Positions 8,385-15,043 of a stretch of DNA of 47,739 bases are shown here, one piece after another. The position numbers and the translations under genes are program-made. The first letter of the stretch is position 1. Each line of letters opens with the position of its first letter. Source of the DNA: an uncultured Mordavella sp. (GTDB lineage Bacteria; Bacillota; Clostridia; Lachnospirales; Lachnospiraceae); assembly GCA_902406105.1 (NCBI GenBank), contig CABPCP010000017.1, positions 1 through 47,739 of the forward strand, in the 5' to 3' direction. The notes under the pieces were generated by a model. That model had not been told where the DNA came from and did no database searches. It saw only the letters and a program-made list of their open reading frames with translations.

Positions 8385-9317
8385 ATGGCAATGTATATCA
8401 TGAAAGGATTGTGCGTGATCGGCATTATCCTGAACATTGTTCTGATGCTCAGAAAGAACAAACAGCTCCGTGCAAACCCGGAGAAAGATCCTGCAACTGG
8501 AATGACTGGTGAGGAACTGTGGGCGAAGGGAAAACAGCCAAAGAACCTTATCGCTACTTCTATTACTGGATTTGTAGCTAACTTCCTGGATACTTTGGGA
8601 ATCGGTTCTTTTGCTCCGTCTTCTGCTTCCTTTAAGCTGACGAAGTCTGTAGACGATATCCTGGTTCCTGGTACTCTGAACGTAGGTGATACAATCCCTG
8701 TATGTGTGGAGGCGTTCCTGTTCTTTGGTTTTGTAGATATGGATATCCTGACACTTGTACTTATGCTGATTGCTTCTGTAGCTGGTTCTTTCGTAATGGC
8801 CGACATTGTAACCAAATTCGACCGGAAGAAAGTTCGTTACGCATTGTTCGTAGGTTTGTTTATTCTGGCTACTGTAATCCTTATGAAAGTTTTCGCTGTT
8901 GGACCTTTCGGCACGATTGGTACTGAGCTTGGACTTCGTGGAGTAAAACTCGTGATCGCCGTTGCCGGCAACTTTATCTTCGGCGCTCTGATGAGTATCG
9001 GTGTTGGTCTGTACGCACCTTGTATGGCTATGGTTTTGGCGCTTGGTATGGATGCCGGATGTGCGTTCCCAGCTATGATGGGATCTTGCGCATACCTGAT
9101 GGCATTCGGTAATGGCCCGAAATTCATCGCTCAGGGAAGATACGACATGGTAGCTTGCTGGACACAGGCAATCTTTGGCGCGATCGGCGTATATGTAGCG
9201 TACGCTTTCGTTTCCAGCTTACCGCTGGATACTTTGACCAAGGTTATCGCTGTTATCGTTTACATCACAGCATTCCTGTATCTGCATGACGCGATCAAGA
9301 AAGGCTCTGCAGCTTAA
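8385..9317 (+). CDS. TauE/SafE (TSUP)-like membrane permease, copy 2
   Basis: 310 residues, paralog of the protein at 7296: ANFLDTLGIGSFA, VPGTLNVGDTIPVCVEA, VGLYAPCMAM and FPAMMGSCAY align with the first copy along its length. It differs by a longer charged loop after the first helix (RKNKQLRANPEKDPATGM). The ATG at 8385 follows GGAGGGATGTTTTT. It has its own promoter and hairpin leader and its codons are richer in T-ending forms than copy 1, which suggests separate, perhaps higher, expression. Function inferred only to family level. Confidence 0.82.
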   Translation: MAMYIMKGLCVIGIILNIVLMLRKNKQLRANPEKDPATGMTGEELWAKGKQPKNLIATSITGFVANFLDTLGIGSFAPSSASFKLTKSVDDILVPGTLNVGDTIPVCVEAFLFFGFVDMDILTLVLMLIASVAGSFVMADIVTKFDRKKVRYALFVGLFILATVILMKVFAVGPFGTIGTELGLRGVKLVIAVAGNFIFGALMSIGVGLYAPCMAMVLALGMDAGCAFPAMMGSCAYLMAFGNGPKFIAQGRYDMVACWTQAIFGAIGVYVAYAFVSSLPLDTLTKVIAVIVYITAFLYLHDAIKKGSAA

Positions 9318-9341
9318 TCAACTGAATATAGAACATAAGAA

Positions 9342-9376
9342 AGGCGTTTGTATGGAATCCATACAAACGCCTTTTT
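9342..9376. terminator. terminator between TSUP permease 2 and the YcxB-like gene
   Basis: AGGCGTTTGTATGG (9342-9355) and CCATACAAACGCCT (9359-9372) form a perfect 14-bp stem with an AAT loop. A T-run follows on the plus strand; the minus strand has a weaker one (CTTTCTT), so it may work in both directions for the convergent genes. Confidence 0.85.
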
Positions 9377-9386
9377 CTTCTTGATT

Positions 9387-10040
9387 CTACTTCTTTTTTT
9401 CTTTTTCCTGCTCTTGGGCTTCCATCCTAAGCTGTGTAATCCTGTTTTTTGTATTTACTAAAAAGTTCTTCCACTGGTTTGTAACCCTTACAGGAGTCCA
9501 TCGATAATCCGCTCCGCTCTTATCCAGCATAAACTGCCGGAATTCTTTTTCATCCCCTTCTTCAAATCCCTCTTTTGGAAGGATCAGAAGATCTTCTTCA
9601 TTCATTCCCACGTAGTAGGTTTTTTCATCTTCCCAGACGCGGTACACATTCTTGTAATACCCCATATTTTCTTCAAAGGATTCATGTACCGCCCTTACTC
9701 CGGAATTCCCAAAGTAGTATCTAATCTCTTCATTCTCTTTTATCTCCGGATTGCTTTTCATCATAGACAGGGTAAGATATTGGCGGAACAGAGCCATCAG
9801 GATCAGAAGCCCTCCCATTCCATAGCTTATGATCACTCCCGGGAACGCCATCCCTTTGATCACCGTAGGCAGAGCCGCCAGCAGCGCGCCTGTGACGAAC
9901 AAGTTAAAGGTTACTCTGGGATGACTGACCCGATTTTGAAACTTGATAAACGTCATCATTAATTTTGTATCCCGCCGGATATGTACGGTGTAATAATTTT
10001 TCCTCGGATCCGTATATTCCATCTGTTCTTTCTTTTCCAT
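9387..10040 (-). CDS. YcxB-like membrane protein
   Basis: 217 residues. A soluble N-terminus is followed by two close membrane segments (about residues 42-60 and 65-85), then a soluble domain of beta character (EIRYYFGNSGVRAVHESFEENM) ending in a Lys/Glu-rich tail. This matches the YcxB-like family, whose role is unknown. GGAGAGAGAAAG precedes the ATG. It is a single gene between the permease terminator and the structured region upstream, with an extended -10 box close by. No tie to proline metabolism is visible. Confidence 0.7.
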   Translation of the reverse strand: MEKKEQMEYTDPRKNYYTVHIRRDTKLMMTFIKFQNRVSHPRVTFNLFVTGALLAALPTVIKGMAFPGVIISYGMGGLLILMALFRQYLTLSMMKSNPEIKENEEIRYYFGNSGVRAVHESFEENMGYYKNVYRVWEDEKTYYVGMNEEDLLILPKEGFEEGDEKEFRQFMLDKSGADYRWTPVRVTNQWKNFLVNTKNRITQLRMEAQEQEKEKKK

Positions 10041-10084
10041 CTTTCTCTCTCCTGTGGACTCTTTACTTTCTCCTCACGGATAGC

Positions 10085-10096
10085 TGTATTATATCA
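10085..10096 (-). promoter_or_regulatory. possible extended -10 promoter for the YcxB-like gene
   Basis: The minus strand reads TGATATAAT, an extended -10 element (TGN-TATAAT), about 45 bases before the start codon; no good -35 box is seen at the expected distance. Confidence 0.4.
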
Positions 10097-10278
10097 TATC
10101 GCCGCCGCTTTTCCCACCGGAAAATCGAAATAATCCGTCTGGTCCATCTTATATCTTTATTTCACTTTAATATAGCGCAGTTTTACCTTGGTATCTTATT
10201 GAAACTCTACAAAGGAAATTCAATTTTTCTTTAATAATTGTATAATTATACAAATTTTCTGTTTTTCTTTCCTGGAGA

Positions 10279-10307
10279 TTGACTTCTTCACTGGCCGGTG
10301 GTATATT
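10279..10307 (+). promoter_or_regulatory. sigma-A promoter for a plus-strand RNA with no coding gene
   Basis: TTGACT (10279-10284), 17 bases, TATATT (10302-10307), start near 10314. No plausible coding gene follows on this strand, but three strong hairpins do. Confidence 0.55.
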
Positions 10308-10337
10308 ATAACCATCTTGGATGTGGCAAAAACCAAA

Positions 10338-10371
10338 GGCGGTTTCCAAAGGGTTGGAGACTGCCCTTTTT
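10338..10371 (+). terminator. intrinsic terminator-like hairpin
   Basis: GGCGGTTTCCAA and TTGGAGACTGCC form 12 pairs (two G-U) around AGGG, followed by CTTTTT. Likely end of a 58-base transcript from the promoter at 10279. Confidence 0.55.
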
Positions 10372-10579
10372 AAAATCTGATCCGCATCGGATGACCATTT
10401 ATATATGGTTGTTATTGCAGTTGCGCCGCCGCCGAGTATTCCCCCCAAGATTACTCCTGCGGCGGCAGACTCCAAATTATATATACATCCTTTTTGGAAA
10501 AGCATTCCCCAGCTTTGTATATGATATAAACAAAACTGCGATGCAACAAAAACCTCTCAATGACATACCAAAAGAAAGA

Positions 10580-10606
10580 GCACGGCATGAAAATGTCGTG
10601 CTTTTT
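10580..10606. terminator. terminator hairpin near the prdE end
   Basis: GCACGGCAT (10580-10588) and ATGTCGTGC (10593-10601) pair around GAAA, followed by TTTTT on the plus strand. On the minus strand one pair becomes A-C but a TCTTTCTTTT stretch follows, so it can also end the prd operon transcript 20 bases after prdE. Confidence 0.7.
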
Positions 10607-10626
10607 CTTGCATGAACTCCTGGATG

Positions 10627-11103
10627 TTATCTTTTCTGGTCGTTCTGACGCATTTTCAATTTCAAAAGCGCCGTTGCCTTCTTACAATCCAGCTCTACCA
10701 TATTATTCTCGCCTACCACATTCGTTTCTGTTCCGTCAGCGCTCTTATTAATGTCTATGATTCCATCCAGATAATCATTTACTACTACAAACTGCGCTAC
10801 CGTACCGCTAAAATTCAGTCCGGTCACAGCAATTCCCCTTGTACCAAGCTGTTCACAGGTGTTGGTATAATCCACGTCACTGTTCCCCCAGCCATCGGAA
10901 GACAGGATCACTCCATCCGCGCGCATGGCCTCTGCCCAAACTGCGGTTCTCGTTCCTACCAGCATCTTATCCTCATTATCATCTGGTGTTCCAACAATAA
11001 TGATTCCCATCAGATCCAAATCTGTATCCGCGGACACTACATCCAAAAGCGGATCTCTGAAATGATGCAGGGATGTTTCTTTTGTCGATGGTCCGATTCC
11101 CAT
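10627..11103 (-). CDS. prdE: proline reductase-associated protein PrdE
   Basis: 158 residues that resemble the C-terminal part of PrdA: GIGPSTKETSLHHFRDPLLD aligns with PrdA CIGPASKEMSRHYWREPLVL, and LMGIIIVGTP with CGVVFVGSP. Its initiating Met falls exactly where PrdA has the cysteine that becomes the pyruvoyl group, so PrdE itself has no pyruvoyl precursor. AAGGAGGTGTAAGT precedes the ATG and overlaps the prdD stop region. Known in clostridial prd operons; biochemical role not settled. Ends the operon, followed by a terminator at 10580. Confidence 0.88.
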   Translation of the reverse strand: MGIGPSTKETSLHHFRDPLLDVVSADTDLDLMGIIIVGTPDDNEDKMLVGTRTAVWAEAMRADGVILSSDGWGNSDVDYTNTCEQLGTRGIAVTGLNFSGTVAQFVVVNDYLDGIIDINKSADGTETNVVGENNMVELDCKKATALLKLKMRQNDQKR

Positions 11104-11115
11104 ACTTACACCTCC

Positions 11116-11883
11116 TTACTGCATAGACCGGATGATTCCGTCCCTATATTCATTGGGCGTAACCAGGATCGGCATGTTGCCCATATCGATGATCGAGCGT
11201 CCGCCTTCTACACCGGAAGGCTCTTTCGCAAACAGGTGAGTATCATACATTGCCCCTTGGCCTGCCACCTGTTTTACGATCAGCACCCGTTTCTTCCCAG
11301 GTCTTACAATATCATGATATTCATGACGTTCTGTACATTTCTCGCCTTTGAATTTTTTCATCTTATCACGGTAGGTCTGGATAAACTTATCACATGCCCG
11401 GTGTGCCGCTGTCGGACCTGGCCGCTCCTGTCCCATGCCTGCCGCCAATGTTACATCAAAAGAGATGATATAATCATTGTCTCCCGGTGTTCCTGCCCGG
11501 TTTAAGTATAACTGTTCTTTCAGATTGCCCTCTGAAGACCCAAATTCGTGACACTGTTTCCCATTCACATCCACGCCTGTGAGCATCACATATACGCCTG
11601 TAAGTGTATGCGTGATTCCCTCTCCCAGCTTTCCAAGGACTTTCGTAGAAATTGGAATAATGTCCATGATTGTATTCGTCCAGCGGTCATGATCCCCTGG
11701 TTTTATGATCTGGATATCAATTTTTTCCAGATATTCTTCTTCTGCCACAAGCTGATCGATCATCTCTTTACTGACCGTCATATGTCCGTCAACGGTCACA
11801 TCATTATGCTCTCCCCACTCTACGTCCGTCATGTGGAAAGCTTTGATCACAAGACGTCTCAGATCAATTTCTTTTTCTGCCAA
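11116..11883 (-). CDS. prdD: proline reductase-associated protein PrdD
   Basis: About 255 residues from the TTG at 11883, which has AGGAG 9 bases upstream; a GTG at 11892 is also in frame but abuts that site. It resembles the middle of PrdA: GEGITHTLTGVYVMLTGVD, HEFGSSEGNLKEQLYLNRAG, RPGKKRVLIVKQVAGQGAMYD and NMPILVTPNEYRDGI have PrdA counterparts. It stops at the position equal to the PrdA cleavage point. PrdD plus PrdE thus form a split paralog of PrdA. Role unknown; possibly a structural or maturation partner. A terminator separates it from prdB, without an evident promoter of its own. Confidence 0.88.
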   Translation of the reverse strand: MAEKEIDLRRLVIKAFHMTDVEWGEHNDVTVDGHMTVSKEMIDQLVAEEEYLEKIDIQIIKPGDHDRWTNTIMDIIPISTKVLGKLGEGITHTLTGVYVMLTGVDVNGKQCHEFGSSEGNLKEQLYLNRAGTPGDNDYIISFDVTLAAGMGQERPGPTAAHRACDKFIQTYRDKMKKFKGEKCTERHEYHDIVRPGKKRVLIVKQVAGQGAMYDTHLFAKEPSGVEGGRSIIDMGNMPILVTPNEYRDGIIRSMQ

Positions 11884-11946
11884 ACTTTTCACCTCCTAAG
11901 TTTCCCGAGAACGCCAGCTCCATCGCTTTGCGATTTCGCTGTTTTC

Positions 11947-11976
11947 AAAAAAGGGCAGATGTTTACATCTGCCCTT
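11947..11976 (-). terminator. terminator between prdB and prdD
   Basis: AAGGGCAGATGT and ACATCTGCCCTT form a near-continuous stem, followed on the minus strand by TTTTTT. It lies 12 bases after the prdB stop. It would lower prdDE transcripts relative to prdCAB. Confidence 0.85.
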
Positions 11977-11988
11977 TCCAAACATTCC

Positions 11989-12714
11989 TTAGATCTTAGC
12001 TACATACTCGTATGGCAGTGGTACGATCGTTCCAGGTGTCTGGATCTTGATCAACTGCTCAAGTGTCGCTTTTACGATCTGTGTCTGCTGTTCAACATTG
12101 TGCGGTCCACCAGCGTTAGCTCCCATAGGAACCAGCGGAGCAACTGCACGAGGAGTACCGGTCTGACGAACAACCGGAGGAAGAGCTGCAATAATAATTG
12201 TAGGAATTCCAGCTTCTTCAATCGCTCTCTGCACCAATACTGCAGAGCGGTGGCAGGTACCTCAGCCAGCGGTGAGGATTACTGCGTCTACATCCTCTTC
12301 TTTGAACATCTGTGCGATAGCCGGACCAGTCTCTCCTTTGAATTTCTCCTGGTTTCCGCCACCGCCCATGAATCCAGCGTGTACCGGAGCGCAGGCTCTG
12401 ATGAAGCCTTCTGCTGCCAGTTCATGGATTCTGTCGATCGGGAACATACAGTTGATGTCCTTGTTAACATCACTGTTGTCATATCCACCGTGGGATACCA
12501 TCAGTTCGCTAGATGGTGTGGTGTTCTCAATTTTTCTCCAGGTGAAGTCACCAGCAAGATTAAATCTTTCCTGATCCTTCTTGTGAACACCTGCTGCTGT
12601 CGCAAGAGCGATAGACATATCTTTCAGCTCTTTTGTTACAGGAGTCCATACTGCCGGTGGAGTAATAGGAACGAAGATTTCAGATTGTAAACCTTTAACA
12701 ACCGTTAAACTCAT
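11989..12714 (-). CDS. prdB: D-proline reductase selenoprotein subunit PrdB
   Basis: 241 residues when the in-frame TGA at 12262-12264 is read as selenocysteine (residue 151). Frame continues on both sides: VDAVILTAG-U-GTCHRSAVLVQ, the known PrdB active-site context, and the total equals the usual PrdB length. With the pyruvoyl subunit from PrdA it reduces D-proline to 5-aminovalerate in the cytoplasm; the selenol attacks the substrate alpha-carbon. A hairpin right after the TGA fits a bacterial SECIS element. GGAGGTCTAAAA precedes the ATG inside the end of the upstream gene. Automatic callers would split it in two. Confidence 0.96.
12223..12264 (-). promoter_or_regulatory. selenocysteine codon and SECIS-like hairpin of prdB
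   Basis: TGA at 12262-12264; 12 bases later CGCTCTGCA (12249 down to 12241) pairs with TGCAGAG-AG-CG (12233 down to 12223) around the loop GTATTGG. A small bulge below the apical stem and distance from TGA are as expected for SelB binding. Confidence 0.75.
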
Positions 12715-12716
12715 TT

Positions 12717-13013
12717 TTAGACCTCCTTATTATCCAAACGCGCACGCATTTCTTCTTGTTTGCGCCGTTCTTTCTCAATGTTGCTGACATATTTATCATT
12801 TATCTCTGGTCCCAGCTGCTCCGGGAAACTCATGTTCCATCCCACTTCCTGCCCCACTTTGGGTTCTGTGTCGCAGATGAACATTCGCTTTGGAGCTTTA
12901 AAGAACCCCAGGCGCCCTTTCAGATCCACGCTGATGCTGCAATCATCAACAGCAACGATCACGCCTTCCATATAAATGATCTTGTCACCGTAATTCAAGC
13001 GTTCATTGTTCAT
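12717..13013 (-). CDS. CBO2463/CBO2479-type small protein of the prd operon
   Basis: 98 residues. MNNERLNYGDKIIYMEGVIV opens a small beta-rich domain and the C-terminal third is a charged helix (EKERRKQEEMRARLDNK). A protein of this kind is regularly found between prdA and prdB in clostridia and is named after its Clostridium botulinum members; its function is unknown. It follows prdA by 15 bases and ends 2 bases before the prdB ATG, so tight coupling with PrdB is likely. Confidence 0.78.
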   Translation of the reverse strand: MNNERLNYGDKIIYMEGVIVAVDDCSISVDLKGRLGFFKAPKRMFICDTEPKVGQEVGWNMSFPEQLGPEINDKYVSNIEKERRKQEEMRARLDNKEV

Positions 13014-13028
13014 TTAGAAACACCTGGA

Positions 13029-14882
13029 TTAGTCGTATTTTTCCTTACGTTTCTGGCTCATCGGCAGGGACTGCTCGTTATCAACAAGGTCAACTTTCTT
13101 GCCGTAAGCAGCTTCGATCAGCTCTACGTTTGTAGATTTAACGTTCGGATTCCACTTCTTCTCGGCAGCTTTTACTTCCTCGCCAGCCATAGCTGTCTTC
13201 AGCATAGCCAGAGCACGGATCGCATCCTCTTCACAAAGAGTATTGCAGCCAAGAACTTCGTTCTCGATACCGGACTCAGATTTGTTGTTGTCAACCATGT
13301 ACATCATGTGTTTGTTACCAACAACCAGAGCTCCCTGTACCGCACAGTAAGACATACCAACTACCGGCACGCCTCTCATACCGATCTGCTCGATATGGCT
13401 TGCGAAGTCGATGTGGTTGTTTCCGAAACCTTCTGTTGTAACGAAAGCTCCGTCTACGTCCATCATTTCTACGGTGTGTCCAACACGTTTGGATACATAG
13501 AACTTCTCTGCGTTGATCTGCGGGCTTCCTACAAATACAACGCCGCAAAGGTCAACTTCTTCATCATGCAGGGCTTCCAGAACCAGTGGCTCTCTCCAGT
13601 AATGTCTGGACATTTCCTTGGAAGCAGGTCCGATACAGGTAAGAGCGTGGATACATCCATCCAGAACCTCCAACGGAGATACGCATACCGGAACGTTTCC
13701 TAAGTCTACGTTTGCTCTTGCGCCAAGGATTCCAACAGGCTCTACAGGCAGGATAAAGTTATCATGCATAGCTCCCTGTCCCATGATCTCTTTTACGATA
13801 ACAACTTTCTTCTTGCCAGGACGGCGAACCTGATTCAGTTCTTCTGTCTCAGCAACAAGGCTTTCATCCAGTTCTTTCATCACTTCACGGATTTCCTGTG
13901 TGATGATATCAAATGCGGTGTGGGCAGCCATAGGTCCACGACGCTCCATGTTGGTCTTCTCCTGGATCACAATGTTACCCTTGATGAAGATCTCGCCTTT
14001 ATCCGGGCATCCAGGACGATTCCACATAATGTTCTCATCCAGGTATCCCTCAGAAGAACCGAACTCACCAATCTGAACACCGTCTTCGTCTGTACCTGTC
14101 AGCATCATTACAACGCCGTCCAGAACTCTTGTCACACCAGTACCAAGGTCAGCATCGCCTTCTTTTGTAGCGATCGGCTGAACATCCATGATAGTCTCAG
14201 AATAGGTATGATAGTTGTCAGGAGTGATGATCTCCAAGTGGAAATCTTTTACCAATTCCTGATCTGCGATAACATCAGCTTCAATTCCCTCACGAATGTA
14301 AAGAGTAGTTCCCTCGATCTTGGTCTCTGGTCCTCTCTTAACCTCTGTAATCGTGAAGTGCTTTCTTGTCAGGGTTCTTACAACCTTCTCTTCTCCAGCT
14401 TCTGCAGGTGCTGCCGCGCCTTCAATCGCCGCTGCCGCCTCAGCTGGTACCGGAACTGCCGCTCCGCCTGCTCCAAGCGCTCCAACCGGAATCTCAAGGT
14501 TGATATCCTTTCCTTCTCCGATGTGGATTCTCATAACGCCGCCTGCTGCCGGCGCAACCGGTGCTGCAGGCGCAACTGGAGCCGCTGCTTCTTCCTCTTC
14601 TGCTGCTTCTTCTGCTGCCGGTACGCTTGGGGCTTTCACGCCATCCAGAACGTCAGCAGTCAGCGGGCAGAGAGAATCACAAGTCTTTGTCAGTTTTGCT
14701 CCTAAAACTTCTTCAATGGTCAGGCAGCCATCCAGGCTTAATAATCCGGAATCTACCAGATCGTCAAAGATTGCCGGGTCCTCCAGGTTTGCCGGCTCAA
14801 TTGTAATTCCAGCTTCGGCTCTGCAACACAATACCGCAGGATCATGAGCATGTTCTTTCGCTGTTTCAGCTGTGATTGACAT
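13029..14882 (-). CDS. prdA: D-proline reductase proprotein PrdA
   Basis: 617 residues. The proprotein is cut to give two subunits, the smaller starting with a pyruvoyl group made from a cysteine. The site is visible as HALT-CIGPASKEMSRHYWREP with Cys416, in line with the site reported for the Clostridium sticklandii enzyme. The N-terminal domain is followed by an Ala/Pro/Glu-rich linker (about residues 83-165), a flexible hinge. RPGKKKVVIVKEIMGQGAMHD and NEVLGCNTLCEEDAIRALAM are further conserved blocks. AAGGAGGGAAAACAAT precedes the ATG. Works with PrdB; electrons likely come from PrdC. Confidence 0.96.
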   Translation of the reverse strand: MSITAETAKEHAHDPAVLCCRAEAGITIEPANLEDPAIFDDLVDSGLLSLDGCLTIEEVLGAKLTKTCDSLCPLTADVLDGVKAPSVPAAEEAAEEEEAAAPVAPAAPVAPAAGGVMRIHIGEGKDINLEIPVGALGAGGAAVPVPAEAAAAIEGAAAPAEAGEEKVVRTLTRKHFTITEVKRGPETKIEGTTLYIREGIEADVIADQELVKDFHLEIITPDNYHTYSETIMDVQPIATKEGDADLGTGVTRVLDGVVMMLTGTDEDGVQIGEFGSSEGYLDENIMWNRPGCPDKGEIFIKGNIVIQEKTNMERRGPMAAHTAFDIITQEIREVMKELDESLVAETEELNQVRRPGKKKVVIVKEIMGQGAMHDNFILPVEPVGILGARANVDLGNVPVCVSPLEVLDGCIHALTCIGPASKEMSRHYWREPLVLEALHDEEVDLCGVVFVGSPQINAEKFYVSKRVGHTVEMMDVDGAFVTTEGFGNNHIDFASHIEQIGMRGVPVVGMSYCAVQGALVVGNKHMMYMVDNNKSESGIENEVLGCNTLCEEDAIRALAMLKTAMAGEEVKAAEKKWNPNVKSTNVELIEAAYGKKVDLVDNEQSLPMSQKRKEKYD

Positions 14883-14960
14883 ATTGTTTTCCCTCCTTGT
14901 TTTGTTTGCTTACATCCTTGTAACAGGAATAAGATGTTATATATACAACCGCTTGCGGCC

Positions 14961-15024
14961 GGGGAGACACCTCTCGCTCCTCCCCAGCAGGGGAATCGGG
15001 GGTCCCCCGCCCTGCCACAGGCAG
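14961..15024 (-). repeat. cluster of GC-rich hairpins between prdC and prdA
   Basis: In transcript order: CTGCC-TGT-GGCAG (15012-15024), CGGGGG/CCCCCG with a one-base centre (14997-15009), and GGGGAG/CTCCCC (14961-14985). No T-run follows, so these are not ordinary terminators. They sit in the 161-base gap between prdC and prdA. They may protect or process the prdA mRNA, or be an intergenic repeat. Confidence 0.5.
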
Positions 15025-15043
15025 CAGTAATACCTTGGATATT

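Larger units (their letters stand above)
10314..10606 (+). ncRNA. candidate structured non-coding RNA
   Basis: This part of the 586-base gap (10041-10626) has no convincing gene. From the promoter at 10279 the plus strand can form: a 12-bp stem 10338-10349/10354-10365 ending in CTTTTT; ATCCG-CAT-CGGAT; ACCAT-TTATAT-ATGGT; a GC-rich stem GCCGCCGC/GCGGCGGC with an upper GAGTA/TACTC; and 10580-10588/10593-10601 with a GAAA tetraloop and five T. Stems 1 and 5 contain G-U pairs on this strand that become A-C mismatches on the other, favouring a plus-strand RNA. It may be a 58-base RNA ending at 10371, a 290-base RNA ending at 10606, or both. Class unknown. Confidence 0.4.

Noticed and set aside
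10167..10505. Minus-strand 112-codon frame with one glycine-rich hydrophobic stretch
   Set aside because: No good ribosome site before the ATG at 10505, no recognisable family, and its hydrophobic part coincides with a GC-rich palindrome; the plus-strand RNA reading explains the structure better. Not fully excluded.
10612..14847. Several long plus-strand frames opposite the prd genes
   Set aside because: They are mirror frames of strongly conserved PrdA, PrdB, PrdD and PrdE and lack ribosome sites or family motifs.
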